A DNA stretch of 64,000 bases from NCBI GenBank assembly GCA_017999835.1, contig JAGNLA010000008.1, forward strand, positions 12,642-76,641, in the 5' to 3' direction. The DNA is from Caldisericia bacterium. Lineage in GTDB: Bacteria; Caldisericota; Caldisericia; JAAYUI01. The position numbers and the translations under genes are program-made. The notes beneath the pieces are model-generated. The model did no database searches. It was given only the letters and a program-made list of their open reading frames with translations, and was not told the origin of the DNA. This document shows, piece by piece, positions 35,482 through 45,070 of the stretch (the first letter of the stretch is position 1; each line of letters opens with the position of its first letter).

Positions 35482-35511
35482 ATTATATTAACAGATACCA
35501 ATCCTTGTCAA
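35482..35511 (-). promoter_or_regulatory. Promoter of secDF
   Basis: Minus-strand TTGACA (35506-35511), 18-nt spacer, TATAAT (35482-35487), about 36 nt upstream of the secD ATG. Both boxes are perfect. Confidence 0.75.
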
Positions 35512-35570
35512 CAAACAATTCCCTTTGGGATTCACATTTTTTTCTTTGGCGTCAAGTTCGAGTTTTTTCC

Positions 35571-35598
35571 TTGACTGACACTACCATACACCTAAAAT
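35571..35598 (+). promoter_or_regulatory. Promoter of the racemase-rpmA-obgE operon
   Basis: TTGACT (35571-35576), 16-nt spacer, TAAAAT (35593-35598). The start site would be only about 8 nt before the ATG at 35613, giving an almost leaderless mRNA with no Shine-Dalgarno. Confidence 0.65.
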
Positions 35599-35612
35599 TG
35601 ATCTTTTGTAAG

Positions 35613-36689
35613 ATGCACGCTTGGACTCCTCATGTCACAATCAACCTGGGGGCCATAAGGCATAATGCTTGCAAGGCATTGCATTTGTGCCCTTTTGGCT
35701 CGAGAGTTTGGTTTGTTACTAAAGTTGCGGCTGGCGATGAGAAGATCGCCGGGTGTCTGCTTAAATGCGGTGGTTTCGGGCTTGCCGACTCACGGCTTGA
35801 AAATCTGGCAGGAATCAAAAAAACCAACCCAAATACTCACACAATGCTCATCCGTCCAGCAGGATTGGAGAGAGCAGAAGAGACCGTTGATTTGTGTGAT
35901 GTATCACTGGAATCAGCAATAGAAAACATTGCTGCTCTCGGAAATTCAGCCTGTAAAAAAGGCAAGATCCACAACATTATTGTTATGGTCGAAATCGGCG
36001 ACCTCCGCGAGGGAGTGCCGGAAGACCAAGCCATCAAGCTTGTCAGGGACGCATCAAAGGTTTCGGGTATCAACATTGAAGGCATCGGCTCAACTCTCAC
36101 CTGTTTTGCAGGTGTAGTCCCCGATCACTCTCACCTGGACAAGATGATTACATTAAGGTCAAGAATTGAATCCGAAACAGGTATAAGCCTGAAATGGATT
36201 TCCTCAGGTGCCACAAACACTCTCCCCATGGCACTTAATGACACACTTCCAAGCCAAATCAACGACCACAGAATAGGTGAAGGAATAATACTAGGAACAG
36301 ATGTCACTGACCGTGGAGTTCTCAAAGGCTTCAGGTCTGATGCGTTCATTCTCACCGGTGAGGTCATAGAGGTTTACACCAAGCCAACCGTCCCAACCGG
36401 AAGAGTTGCGCAAAATGTCTCAGGTCACGTCCAACACTTCGAGGATCATGGCAATCGTAAAAGAGCATTGTTAAACTTCGGAATGGCCGATGTGGAACCA
36501 ACGCTCCTGACTTCGTTAAGCAAAGGAGTTCAGGTTCTTGGCAGCACGTCAGACCACACCATCCTAGACGTTGAGGATTCTTCCGAACAGATAAAAGTTG
36601 GTTCAAAAATAGATTTCTTGCCGGGTTACGGTGCGCTTGTGCGCATCATGAGCTCAAAATATATCTCAAAAGTGTACAAGGAGGATTGA
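35613..36689 (+). CDS. Alanine/ornithine racemase-family PLP enzyme
   Basis: Fold-type III racemase-like enzyme of 358 aa. [11 protein letters not shown] contains the PLP lysine, [12 protein letters not shown] and [10 protein letters not shown] follow, and [11 protein letters not shown] binds the phosphate: these are the hallmarks of the ornithine/lysine racemase subgroup (Orr-like) rather than canonical Alr. The frame is open from 35505, but homology begins at [18 protein letters not shown] (ATG 35613), which also fits the promoter. Unusually it sits directly upstream of rpmA (1 nt). Substrate not proven. Confidence 0.82.
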   Translation: MHAWTPHVTINLGAIRHNACKALHLCPFGSRVWFVTKVAAGDEKIAGCLLKCGGFGLADSRLENLAGIKKTNPNTHTMLIRPAGLERAEETVDLCDVSLESAIENIAALGNSACKKGKIHNIIVMVEIGDLREGVPEDQAIKLVRDASKVSGINIEGIGSTLTCFAGVVPDHSHLDKMITLRSRIESETGISLKWISSGATNTLPMALNDTLPSQINDHRIGEGIILGTDVTDRGVLKGFRSDAFILTGEVIEVYTKPTVPTGRVAQNVSGHVQHFEDHGNRKRALLNFGMADVEPTLLTSLSKGVQVLGSTSDHTILDVEDSSEQIKVGSKIDFLPGYGALVRIMSSKYISKVYKED

Positions 36690-36690
36690 C

Positions 36691-36948
36691 ATGGCACATA
36701 AAAAAGCAGGCGGTTCCGCAACAAACGGCAGGGACAGCAATCCAAAGTATCTGGGCGTTAAGGTCGCAGATGGTCAGTGCATTGACGCTGGCGGAATCAT
36801 CGTCAGACAGCGCGGCACAAGGATTTATCCTGGCATCGGCGCCGATCTTGGCAGAGACCACACAATCTACGCAACCGTTCCTGGCATTGTCCGTTTCAGA
36901 AGATTCGGAAAGACAGGAAAAAAGGTTGACATCGACCCAATCCAGTAA
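36691..36948 (+). CDS. rpmA: 50S ribosomal protein L27
   Basis: 85 aa. [23 protein letters not shown] is the N-terminal L27 signature; no Firmicutes-type cleaved extension is present. AAGGAGG RBS. It is followed after 4 nt by obgE, as is usual, but rplU (L21), normally just upstream, is absent. Confidence 0.96.
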   Translation: MAHKKAGGSATNGRDSNPKYLGVKVADGQCIDAGGIIVRQRGTRIYPGIGADLGRDHTIYATVPGIVRFRRFGKTGKKVDIDPIQ

Positions 36949-36952
36949 CTAG

Positions 36953-38203
36953 ATGTTTGTAGACAAGGCGACCACATTCGTCCAAGCCGGCAAGGGTGGC
37001 GACGGTGTCGTCACGTTCAGGCATGAAAAATACGTCCCCAGAGGCGGGCCTTCAGGTGGAAACGGAGGCCGTGGAGGGGACGTTTATCTTTTGGCAGACC
37101 CTGAGCTAAACGACCTGTACTGGCTTTCCGAACATCCAGTCCAGAAAGCCGTGGACGGCAAAAACGGTCAAAACAACAATAAAACTGGCGTTTCAGGCAA
37201 AGACCTCATGGTTAGAGTACCCGTAGGGGTCAGTGTTTACTATGGAGACGACATGCAGTTCATGGCCGACCTGGTTGAACCAGGGCAGGAATTGCTTGTT
37301 GCCAGAGGTGGTAGAGGTGGCGTAGGCAACGCTTGCTTTGCAAACGCAAGAAGACAGACCCCCCATATTGCAACCGGCGGAGAACCAGGTGAAGAAGCCA
37401 CCATCACCATCGAGCTCAAGCTTTTGGCAGACGTTGGACTGGTAGGATTTCCAAACGCTGGCAAATCAACACTTATCACCAAGGTTTCCAATGCGAATGC
37501 CAAGATTGGTCATTACGCCTTTACAACGCTCCAACCTCAACTTGGCGTAGTCCAGACAGCCAATTTTTCAAGATTTACAATGGCTGACATTCCAGGACTC
37601 ATCGAAGGCGCGCACGAAGGCAAGGGTTTGGGATTTGAGTTCCTCAGGCACGTTGAACGCTGCAGGGTACTGCTCTACGTCATCGACTTGACTGAAGACG
37701 ATCCGGTTTCGACACTCAAAACACTTTGGAACGAAATCAAGCTTTGGGACGAAGAAACTTTCGAAAAACCAGCATTCATTGTTGGCAACAAGGCAGACCT
37801 CTGGGACGCAAACGATCATGATGGACTTGAAGAGTTTGCCAAAACCAGAAACATTCCGTACATGCGAATCTCAGCTCTCGAAAAAACCGGTGTTCCAGAA
37901 CTTGTCGATCACCTTTGGGAACTGGTAAAAACCGTACCAAAGCAAGAAACTAGGGTCGCCCAGGAAATCAGACTCATCGACAAGTCTGACGAAGTCACAA
38001 TCGACAAATTTGAAAATGACTGGGTAGTCAAACATCAAAGACTCGAAAGAATCGTTGCAAAAACCGATTACGAATCCGTTGACGGCAAAGCGTTCATCGA
38101 ACGCCAGATCCGAAGGCTTGAAATCGAAAAAAGATTGCGCAAAATGGGAGCTGTGGACGGAGATATGGTTGTAATCGGCAAGATGAGGTTCATGCTTGAG
38201 TAG
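36953..38203 (+). CDS. obgE: GTPase Obg/CgtA
   Basis: 416 aa in three parts: the glycine-rich Obg fold (1-158; FVQAGKGGDGVVTFRHEKYVPRGGP), the G domain (GFPNAGKST, DIPGLIEGAHEGKGLG, NKADL) and a C-terminal OCT domain (about 340-416). It acts in 50S ribosome assembly and the stringent response. No clear RBS precedes the ATG; translation is likely coupled to rpmA 4 nt upstream. Confidence 0.96.
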   Translation: MFVDKATTFVQAGKGGDGVVTFRHEKYVPRGGPSGGNGGRGGDVYLLADPELNDLYWLSEHPVQKAVDGKNGQNNNKTGVSGKDLMVRVPVGVSVYYGDDMQFMADLVEPGQELLVARGGRGGVGNACFANARRQTPHIATGGEPGEEATITIELKLLADVGLVGFPNAGKSTLITKVSNANAKIGHYAFTTLQPQLGVVQTANFSRFTMADIPGLIEGAHEGKGLGFEFLRHVERCRVLLYVIDLTEDDPVSTLKTLWNEIKLWDEETFEKPAFIVGNKADLWDANDHDGLEEFAKTRNIPYMRISALEKTGVPELVDHLWELVKTVPKQETRVAQEIRLIDKSDEVTIDKFENDWVVKHQRLERIVAKTDYESVDGKAFIERQIRRLEIEKRLRKMGAVDGDMVVIGKMRFMLE

Positions 38204-38810
38204 AATCGGTTTGCTGGGGGGTTCGTTCTCCCCGCCTACCAACGCACACCTCTCCATAGCCTGCTTTGCCAAATCACAGTTTCAGCTTGATTTTGTTCTG
38301 CTTGTGCCATGCTCTGTGCCAACCATTGGCAAACTTGAAGCGCCTGTCGCAGCCCATCACAGATTCAACATGTGTATGATGGCAAGTTCAGGCATTGACT
38401 GGCTCAAGGTTGCTGACATCGAATTAAAGCCAGAGCCTGTCTATTCCTACCAGACACTTGAACAACTTACGCAAATACACCATGGCTCAAACTTTTTTTT
38501 CATCGGTGGCTCCGATACACTTTCAAAAATTGACCAATGGCGGGAACCAAAAAAACTCGCAAGTTTGACAGATTTTGTCATTGTGCCAAGAAACGGTGAC
38601 GTTCAAAGCACTATCGATGTTTTGAAAAGTACAGGAAAATCAGAAAGCGGCATAAATATTCTTGATTTTCCCAGAAATGACATATCATCAACTATAATAA
38701 GGAAACGCATCAGGGCTGGCCAGCCATGTGATTTCATGCTGGCAAAGTCAGTGATAGACTACATAAGAAACAATGACCTTTTCAAGGAGGCAGAAACTGG
38801 AACCGATTGA
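38196..38810 (+). CDS. nadD: Nicotinate-nucleotide adenylyltransferase NadD
   Basis: Forms deamido-NAD from NaMN and ATP. GLLGGSFSPPTNAHLSIA is the nucleotidyltransferase (H/T)xGH-like motif, with Thr in place of the first His and Ala in place of Gly. DISSTIIRKRIRAG is the second signature. TTG start within the obgE stop region, with GAGG 7 nt upstream. 204 aa. The obg-nadD-rsfS order is common in bacteria. Confidence 0.92.
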   Translation: MSRIGLLGGSFSPPTNAHLSIACFAKSQFQLDFVLLVPCSVPTIGKLEAPVAAHHRFNMCMMASSGIDWLKVADIELKPEPVYSYQTLEQLTQIHHGSNFFFIGGSDTLSKIDQWREPKKLASLTDFVIVPRNGDVQSTIDVLKSTGKSESGINILDFPRNDISSTIIRKRIRAGQPCDFMLAKSVIDYIRNNDLFKEAETGTD

Positions 38811-39132
38811 ACTAGCAAATAACATCGTAAAGGAACTTGAAGACCTTAAGGCTGAAGAAATCAAGCTTGTGGACGTGACCGGCAAGACTCCGTTGTGTGA
38901 CTTCATGGTCATCGCAACCGTACTCTCCCCGCCACAAACACAGGCGATATCAGACAGGCTTATGCAGATAACAAAAAACAGGAACGTGGTCGTCAGAAAA
39001 GTCGAAGGCAGTCCAAGATCAAGATGGGTGCTTGTCGATTTTGGCGACGTCATTGTCCACCTGTTTGGCAAAGAGGAAAGACTATACTATAATCTGGAGG
39101 ATTTATGGGAAAAGTATTCAAGACCAGCCTAA
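38773..39132 (+). CDS. rsfS: Ribosomal silencing factor RsfS
   Basis: Binds L14 and blocks subunit joining in stationary phase. The core LVDVTGKTPLCDFMVIAT, then RKVEGSPRSRWVLVDFGDVIVHLF and ERLYYNLEDLW, is typical. The ATG at 38773 lies inside nadD and has no RBS. A CTG at 38797, before the conserved EPIELANNIV, has a perfect AAGGAGG (38784-38790) 6 nt upstream and may be the true start; the ATG is given here as the conservative choice (119 aa). Confidence 0.9.
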   Translation: MTFSRRQKLEPIELANNIVKELEDLKAEEIKLVDVTGKTPLCDFMVIATVLSPPQTQAISDRLMQITKNRNVVVRKVEGSPRSRWVLVDFGDVIVHLFGKEERLYYNLEDLWEKYSRPA

Positions 39133-39653
39133 TCCTGTTCTCTGTCTGCATGCTGCTTGCATCATGTGGCAATGCCACCGAACCCCTTAAACAAGAACCA
39201 ACGGGAGAGCAGACCTCTTCGGAAGAGATAATAACCGATTTGAACCAACCGATCTGGATTGGCAAGAGTTTTTCACTTATGGACGCCACCTGGAAATTCT
39301 CCAACTATAAGGTCGCAGAAACAATTGGCGACATAAAACCTTCCAAGGAAGCATTCCACACCATAGACGTTGACATCGATGCCAAAACGCCGTTGAATCT
39401 TGAAAACATCCGTTTTGAGATGGTTGATGTGTTCGGCAACAAGTTCAACCTGACCGAAAACAAAGATGTCTACAAATCTGTCGTTTCGGCTGGCAGAATA
39501 TCTGTCGACCAGATTCTGGCAATGTCTTCTCTTGATTACAAGGTCACGCTGGTATTTGAAGGTCTTAAGAAAACTCAGGGCGTATCAATCGAGATACTTG
39601 AGAAAACTGATTCTGGCGAAAAAAGAATCGCGCTCATCGACACAGGCGTGTGA
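39105..39653 (+). CDS. Putative lipoprotein, DUF4352-like
   Basis: 182 aa with a lipoprotein signal peptide (lipobox LLASCG, Cys at about 21). The mature part has a beta-sandwich-like pattern (TWKFSNYKV, FEMVDVFGNKFNLTENK, DYKVTLVFEGL) typical of immunoglobulin-like DUF4352 lipoproteins. GGAGGA precedes the ATG, which overlaps rsfS. It resembles the next gene in size, signal and C-terminal ending (DTGV against DSGT), so they may be old paralogues. Function unknown. Confidence 0.75.
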   Translation: MGKVFKTSLILFSVCMLLASCGNATEPLKQEPTGEQTSSEEIITDLNQPIWIGKSFSLMDATWKFSNYKVAETIGDIKPSKEAFHTIDVDIDAKTPLNLENIRFEMVDVFGNKFNLTENKDVYKSVVSAGRISVDQILAMSSLDYKVTLVFEGLKKTQGVSIEILEKTDSGEKRIALIDTGV

Positions 39654-40201
39654 TGAAAAACTTTTCTTTACTGGTTTTGTCGCTTGTGCTTCTTTCAGGC
39701 TGTGGCCCGGAGCAACAACCTGTTCAAAACGAGTTTCTGCTTAACACAAAGCAGGCAGGTGACGTAAAGCTTGCCAGAATCGGCGAGGAAGTCGACGTTG
39801 CAGACGGAATAATGTTTGTTCTCGACGAAGCCAAAATGATTCCCTCGATTCCAAATCTCGATGTTGACAGCCCTTTTGACAGAATATTCAGCAAAGTCGG
39901 CAGTTTTTTAGTCTGCAAGGCAACCATCTGGAAAACAAACCCAGACGCACAGTTTCCAAAATATGACGTCATCAGTGTTATCCCATCGTTTGGAACACTT
40001 ACCACCGACCAGTTCATAATCAGACATGCCGAAATGGCTTATGAAAAATCATTATTCGATCCATCAAAAATAACGACAGACAAACAACAATTCTTGTTTG
40101 TTTATGAAGTTGAATTTGACGAACCTGGCTGGTCTTATCATTTCTACAAGGAAAATGGCAGCAAGACTGAAATCTACAGGATTATCGATTCAGGAACATA
40201 G
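39653..40201 (+). CDS. Putative lipoprotein
   Basis: 182 aa; lipobox LLSGCG. The mature part is beta-rich (FLVCKATIWKTN, FLFVYEVEFDEPGWSYHF) and again fits a small extracytoplasmic sandwich. The start ATG overlaps the previous stop (TGATG); a GTG one codon earlier is also possible. Function unknown. Part of the obgE-nadD-rsfS run. Confidence 0.73.
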   Translation: MKNFSLLVLSLVLLSGCGPEQQPVQNEFLLNTKQAGDVKLARIGEEVDVADGIMFVLDEAKMIPSIPNLDVDSPFDRIFSKVGSFLVCKATIWKTNPDAQFPKYDVISVIPSFGTLTTDQFIIRHAEMAYEKSLFDPSKITTDKQQFLFVYEVEFDEPGWSYHFYKENGSKTEIYRIIDSGT

Positions 40202-40218
40202 AATATAGGGGTTTTGGC

Positions 40219-40776
40219 ATGAGAAAAACATTCTTATTTTTGATTGTAACTATTCTTTTTGCATGTAGTTGCAATAACACGGCAAACATCAACCAACCCG
40301 AGATGAAGATTATATCACAATCATTTAAGGATGGGGAGGCCATTCCTGTTGACTACACATGCGCAAAAGGAGACAAATCACCCCAAATATCATGGACCTC
40401 AATACCCAAAGGAACAGTAAGCTTTGCTCTTACTTGTGAGGATATCGACGCTCCAAACGGTGTTTTCACTCATTGGATTGTCTACAACATGCTTCCTGTC
40501 ACCACAAGACTGCTTGAGGATCAGCCAAAGATAAACTATCTCCCCAATAGCGGCATTCAGGGAACGAACGATTTTGGCAACTTCGGCTGGGGAGGACCGT
40601 GCCCACCCACCGGCAAAGCTCACAGATACGTATTCACCGTCTATTCGCTGGATATAAAACTGAGAATCGACAAAAATCCAGTCACAAGGCAAATGTTCGA
40701 TGAAGCCATAAAGGATCATATCATCTCATCTGCAAAGGTAACTGGAACGTTTGAGCAGAAAAAATCTAATAAATAA
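40219..40776 (+). CDS. YbhB/YbcL-type phosphatidylethanolamine-binding-like (PEBP) lipoprotein
   Basis: 185 aa with a lipoprotein-like signal (LFACSC). The PEBP fold is evident: IPVDYTCAKGDKSPQISWTSIPKGTVSFALTCEDIDAP, HWIVYNMLP and GWGGPCPPTGKAHRYVFTVYSLD, with the conserved ligand-pocket Asp/His and Pro-rich loop. Bacterial members bind small anionic ligands or inhibit proteases; the role here is unknown. It ends 3 nt before the stop of the converging GNAT gene. Confidence 0.86.
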   Translation: MRKTFLFLIVTILFACSCNNTANINQPEMKIISQSFKDGEAIPVDYTCAKGDKSPQISWTSIPKGTVSFALTCEDIDAPNGVFTHWIVYNMLPVTTRLLEDQPKINYLPNSGIQGTNDFGNFGWGGPCPPTGKAHRYVFTVYSLDIKLRIDKNPVTRQMFDEAIKDHIISSAKVTGTFEQKKSNK

Positions 40777-40795
40777 TCATCATTTGTTGATGATT
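40775..40795. terminator. Weak hairpin between converging PEBP and GNAT genes
   Basis: An 8-bp AT-rich stem (40775-40782 with 40788-40795) spans the two stop codons; there is no clean T-run, so termination is uncertain. Confidence 0.3.
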
Positions 40796-41322
40796 GAGTA
40801 GAGTTTCATATTTCGAAATTTGCCTTTTATGAACAGTTGCTCTCGCAAAATGCCTTCAAACTGCATACCAGCTTTTTCCATAACTCTGTATGAACCCACG
40901 TTTTCTTCGATGCATCTGGCTTCGATCCTGTGCATCATGGCAAGTTCAAAGTTGTACTTAATAAACGCTTCCAGGGCCTCGGTTGTATAGCCCTGCTTCC
41001 AGAAGTGTTTTGAAATGGCATAGCCAACCTCGCACCTCATGTGCTCGGGCCAATGCTGAACATATCCTATTGCACCAATAACCCTACCACTTTCTTTGAT
41101 GCAGATTGCCCAGTCTGACGGGTCATTGTTTTCGTATTTAACAATCGATGATCTGATAAAACTTTTGGCATCTTCTGTGGATCTGTGCGTCTCCCAAATA
41201 CAATAGACAGAGACCTCCGGTTGTGCACCGTAATGGTAGACATCCATCACATCATCAAGTGTCAGCTTTCTCAGGTACAGCCTTTCAGTGTACAGGTCAG
41301 GCGTGTCAAAGACAAATTTCAT
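40780..41322 (-). CDS. GNAT-family N-acetyltransferase (RimJ/RimL-like)
   Basis: 180 aa. Opens with TPDLYTERLYLRKLTLDD, has GYAISKHFWKQGYTTEALEAFIKYNF as the acetyl-CoA region and IEARCIEENVGSYRVMEKAGMQFEG at the C-terminus, all typical of the RimJ/RimL group acting on N-terminal or small-molecule amines. ATG 41322 overlaps the kinase stop, with GAGG upstream, so it is translated with the kinase. Substrate unknown. Confidence 0.88.
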   Translation of the reverse strand: MKFVFDTPDLYTERLYLRKLTLDDVMDVYHYGAQPEVSVYCIWETHRSTEDAKSFIRSSIVKYENNDPSDWAICIKESGRVIGAIGYVQHWPEHMRCEVGYAISKHFWKQGYTTEALEAFIKYNFELAMMHRIEARCIEENVGSYRVMEKAGMQFEGILREQLFIKGKFRNMKLYSIINK

Positions 41323-44300
41323 CAAAACCTCTTTCTGATCATCATGTCAGTGATACTCCTACTGGTTTGCCTTATTTCTTCCTTGTATGCCAGCAAATCG
41401 TTGTCGTTGAGATACCCAAGCACATCATTGAGAGCCAGAATTGCCTTGTTTGCCAATTCCGATCTATCGGGAGTATTTGGTTCCAGTCTGAGTTTGTTTT
41501 GAATGTGTCTTGCCAGAATCATTGTAATTCTTGGTTTGTAATAAAACTCAACCAGCGGTGTCCTCTCAATTGTTTTGTGCATTTCTCCTATTTGGGTATA
41601 AACTTTCCCCCATGTTTCCGGTATAAGTCTTTTTGGGTTTTCATCAATGCTTCTTGAAAAGAATGAGCCTCGAATCGTTTGTCCCTGAACTGAGTCAAAA
41701 ATTCCAACTTCACATCTGGCCATTTGATAAATCATCTCAACCCAGGTCAGATCGCATTCTTTTTTCTCTTTATCAAATATTTGCTGGGCAAGCCTTAGCT
41801 GGTTCTTGGATTTTTCAACCATACCCATGTTGGCGTATGCAACAGCAAAACTGGAATATTTCAAAACCAGCAGGTCATCCTTGGTCTGATTTGGCATAAG
41901 ACTTTGTAACTCAAGTTCTGCATTGGCAATGAAATCCATTAATTCCTGCCAGGATTGTCTTTCGATGATCTCATCACTTTTGAGAATATCATAGACAACA
42001 ATATAGGATCGAAGCTTAATCGTCGTAGCTTCAAGCTTTAGTTTTTCCAAATGCTGTTGAAATCTGTCATTGTCTTTTTCCAGAAAAGACAATATGGCTC
42101 CCTGCTGATAGATTTGGACTATATTGGTTTTCAATCCTTTTCCATCGAAAAAGTCAATACATTCGTCAATAAGCGCTTTGTTCTCTTTGATCTTTCGCAT
42201 TGCGTTGTTGATAACGATTGCTTTCATGTAAGAATTTGCTGCCAGAATATCGTAATGATGCGCAATCGCTTTCTCCAAAACAATATCAACAAGTTCCTTT
42301 GCCACTTGCGGTTTACCAAGATTTGTGTAAAAGGATGACATGTTGAACATGGCAATCAATTCCTGGTTTATCAGATTGCGTTCCTTTGATTCTTTTCTTA
42401 CCATTTCAAGGCACTCGATTGCCTCTTCATATTTGCGAAGCTTGGAATAGCCGATTGCAAGAATGTTCTTTCCAAGAAATCTATCATTGACACTTGTTGA
42501 CTGTTCAATGGATTTTTGAACAAATGGAATGCCCTTTTCAGGTTGAGACAAATGAATGTACCCTGAGCCAAGGTAATAATTGATCATCGATCTGGATTTC
42601 ATGGATGTAGCGCTATTGATTAGTTTCATAGCCTCAAGCGCCGTTTTTATTTGTTTTTCGTAGTTTTTTGCACCCAGAAGGATGGCAAGTTCACAAAGAT
42701 AGAAATCTATCTTGTCTTGTTGTGATGATTTCATTTCCCAGACTGATTTTCTGTATCTTTCAAGCAACTCACCAGCTTCGGCAAGCTTGCCATTCTGGGT
42801 TTGTGACCTGACGCAATAATAATAGCATAGGTTTCTGACCGACGAATCATTTACCAGCTCGATGAAAGGCAACACTTCGGAGGCATAGTAGTCTGATTTT
42901 TTGTATTGCTGGAGTTCATCAGCCAAAGCAAAAGCTTTTGTCACATAGCCAACCCCTTCATCAATTCTCATCGCTTTGAGATAATGGATACCGATGACAA
43001 AACAAAATTTCTTTGGATCAATTATTTCAAGTGCCGATGCTATCTGAACATGAAGTTTTTGAATTTCATCATCGCTGATGGTTTTGGTCACAACCTCCAT
43101 CAAGGCTCCGGAACTCATTTCAACCACAAAATCGGATCCGGATGATCTTTCAGAAATCATGTTTTCATCAAACAAGGTTTGGATTGATCTTCTGAATGTT
43201 TCATATTCCAATCTGGAAATTGACTGGAGTTCATCTATTGAAACCGGATGGTTGAGCAAAGCCATCTTGTTGAGCAAATCTCTGGCGCTTTCAAAGCCGG
43301 TTATTGATTCAAGCTTTGCAGACATCAATTCGGCAAGGGACTGAGGAAGAGAGGTCACCGTGATGGTCTTTCTAAGGTTTCTCGACTCCCTGATCAGCTC
43401 GAAAGCAAACTGGGGATTTCCTTTTGTTCTTGTGGCTAGCGATGACAACTCCTCAAAAGTAATCTTCCTGCCAAGCACTTTTTCGGCAAGCAGAGAAAGC
43501 TCATCGTTGTCAAAAGGGCTAAGCTCAAGGCTCAATTCGAACCTGAATGGAAGTTTTTGGCTTGATGTCACAATAACGATTGATTTGTAATCAGAACAAA
43601 ATTTCACCAGATTTTCAACAACGCCATGCGTAAACTTGTCCATGCAGCCATCAAAAGCATAGACAACAGGAGTGTCTCTAAATGCCTTTAAAAGAATGTC
43701 TGCAACAATCAACGGCGCCTGACCTTCTTCGTTCTGATTTGGCGCATCCTCAGGAAGGTTCAGTTTGTCGGCAAGTTTTGGCGATACAGATCGAATCAGT
43801 TGCGCATGGGCCATCGCAAAACCAGCATCAATACTAAAATCATAATCTGCAAGAGAATCAAGCAATGTTGAAATGATTGGGAAACCCGGTTGACTCACAT
43901 TTCCATCACATGCGATGAACCTGACATATCGCGAAAGCGAAACCGATTGGAATTCTGCAAGTGTTCTTGTTTTACCAAAACCGTTTCCGCCAATAATTTC
44001 CAATGATTGACCGCTGCCTGTGATTGAACTTGTAAGCATGTCGTTGAAACGGTCAAAGATGTCTTTTCTTCCAATGTATGGCGCTTCTTTACTTATATAA
44101 TTGAACGAGAGCTTTTGCGAAGGTGACAATCCTTCAATAAACGCTGACAGATCTGCAATCAACTCCCTGTCTGTTTGATAACGTCGTTCAGGCCTTTTTT
44201 CCAACATCTTCAAGCAGATGTTTTCAAGCATCGCTGGGACAGTGCTATCAATTTCAGTAGGATTTACCGGTCTTTCTTGAATAACTTTATAGATAAGCGT

Positions 44301-44924
44301 CACCACATCGTCTGCAACAAATGGAGGTTTACCCGTAAGAATCTCGTATAGAACCGAGCCTAGAGAGTAGATGTCTGATCTTTCATCCAATCCAGAGCAC
44401 ATAAGTTGCTCAGGAGACATATACTCGGCAGTGCCAATGAAAGTGCCAGCTTTAGTTAGCATTGCGCTGTCGGAGTCGTTTATGTGGGCAATGCCAAAAT
44501 CAAGTAACTTTGGAATGCCCTCTGAAACAATTATATTTGAAGGTTTGAGATCGCGATGGATTATACCAATTTTGTGAATTTCCTCCAGCGCCATTGCAAC
44601 TTCCATGACTTGCCTGGCAGACTTGAGATAATCACCCATCCTTGATATTGGCTGCCCAGGAATGAATTCCATTGCATAATAAAGATGCTCGTCCGTTTCG
44701 CCAGAACTAATTAAACTGACAATATTTGGGTTGTGAAGTTTTGATAAAATCTCTATCTCTCTTAGAAATCTTTCCTTCATAACAGCAGGATCTTTTGATT
44801 GATAGACATTTGCAAGCTTTACCGCTACGATTTCACCCGTGAGAAGATCCAGTGCCATATGAACCTCGCCCATGCCACCTTCGCCTAGTTTCTCGATGAT
44901 CTCAAATCTTCCCGCAATGTCCAT
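41322..44924 (-). CDS. Multidomain Ser/Thr protein kinase with AAA ATPase and TPR-like repeats
   Basis: 1200 aa. Hanks-type kinase (about 1-270): LGEGGMGEVHMA, VAVK, catalytic Asp125 in HRDLKPSN, DFGIAH, GTAEYMSPEQL. Then a STAND/AAA_16-like ATPase (about 280-520) with Walker A lysine K318 in GGNGFGKTRT. The C-terminal 650 residues are helical, TPR-like repeats. The layout matches bacterial signalling hubs of the PknK type. The frame opens at TTG 44960, but ATG 44924 starts the kinase domain and lies 7 nt after a -10 box, consistent with a leaderless mRNA. No TM or PASTA domain, so cytosolic. Confidence 0.88.
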   Translation of the reverse strand: MDIAGRFEIIEKLGEGGMGEVHMALDLLTGEIVAVKLANVYQSKDPAVMKERFLREIEILSKLHNPNIVSLISSGETDEHLYYAMEFIPGQPISRMGDYLKSARQVMEVAMALEEIHKIGIIHRDLKPSNIIVSEGIPKLLDFGIAHINDSDSAMLTKAGTFIGTAEYMSPEQLMCSGLDERSDIYSLGSVLYEILTGKPPFVADDVVTLIYKVIQERPVNPTEIDSTVPAMLENICLKMLEKRPERRYQTDRELIADLSAFIEGLSPSQKLSFNYISKEAPYIGRKDIFDRFNDMLTSSITGSGQSLEIIGGNGFGKTRTLAEFQSVSLSRYVRFIACDGNVSQPGFPIISTLLDSLADYDFSIDAGFAMAHAQLIRSVSPKLADKLNLPEDAPNQNEEGQAPLIVADILLKAFRDTPVVYAFDGCMDKFTHGVVENLVKFCSDYKSIVIVTSSQKLPFRFELSLELSPFDNDELSLLAEKVLGRKITFEELSSLATRTKGNPQFAFELIRESRNLRKTITVTSLPQSLAELMSAKLESITGFESARDLLNKMALLNHPVSIDELQSISRLEYETFRRSIQTLFDENMISERSSGSDFVVEMSSGALMEVVTKTISDDEIQKLHVQIASALEIIDPKKFCFVIGIHYLKAMRIDEGVGYVTKAFALADELQQYKKSDYYASEVLPFIELVNDSSVRNLCYYYCVRSQTQNGKLAEAGELLERYRKSVWEMKSSQQDKIDFYLCELAILLGAKNYEKQIKTALEAMKLINSATSMKSRSMINYYLGSGYIHLSQPEKGIPFVQKSIEQSTSVNDRFLGKNILAIGYSKLRKYEEAIECLEMVRKESKERNLINQELIAMFNMSSFYTNLGKPQVAKELVDIVLEKAIAHHYDILAANSYMKAIVINNAMRKIKENKALIDECIDFFDGKGLKTNIVQIYQQGAILSFLEKDNDRFQQHLEKLKLEATTIKLRSYIVVYDILKSDEIIERQSWQELMDFIANAELELQSLMPNQTKDDLLVLKYSSFAVAYANMGMVEKSKNQLRLAQQIFDKEKKECDLTWVEMIYQMARCEVGIFDSVQGQTIRGSFFSRSIDENPKRLIPETWGKVYTQIGEMHKTIERTPLVEFYYKPRITMILARHIQNKLRLEPNTPDRSELANKAILALNDVLGYLNDNDLLAYKEEIRQTSRSITDMMIRKRF

Positions 44925-44931
44925 TTTTAAA

Positions 44932-44960
44932 ATAATATTATTAATATGGCCAATAGGCAA
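44932..44960 (-). promoter_or_regulatory. Promoter of the kinase gene, placed for a leaderless transcript
   Basis: Minus-strand TTGCCT (44955-44960), 17-nt spacer, TATTAT (44932-44937), then 7 nt to the ATG. No RBS precedes the ATG. Confidence 0.6.
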
Positions 44961-45070
44961 TAGGGTATCAAAATCGTAGAGGTCTATAAAAGAAGGGTAT
45001 ATTTAAAACCTATTTATGCTATTATTGTAAAAAAATTGAAGAAGGTTGGAATGACCAAGAGAAAGAAGAT

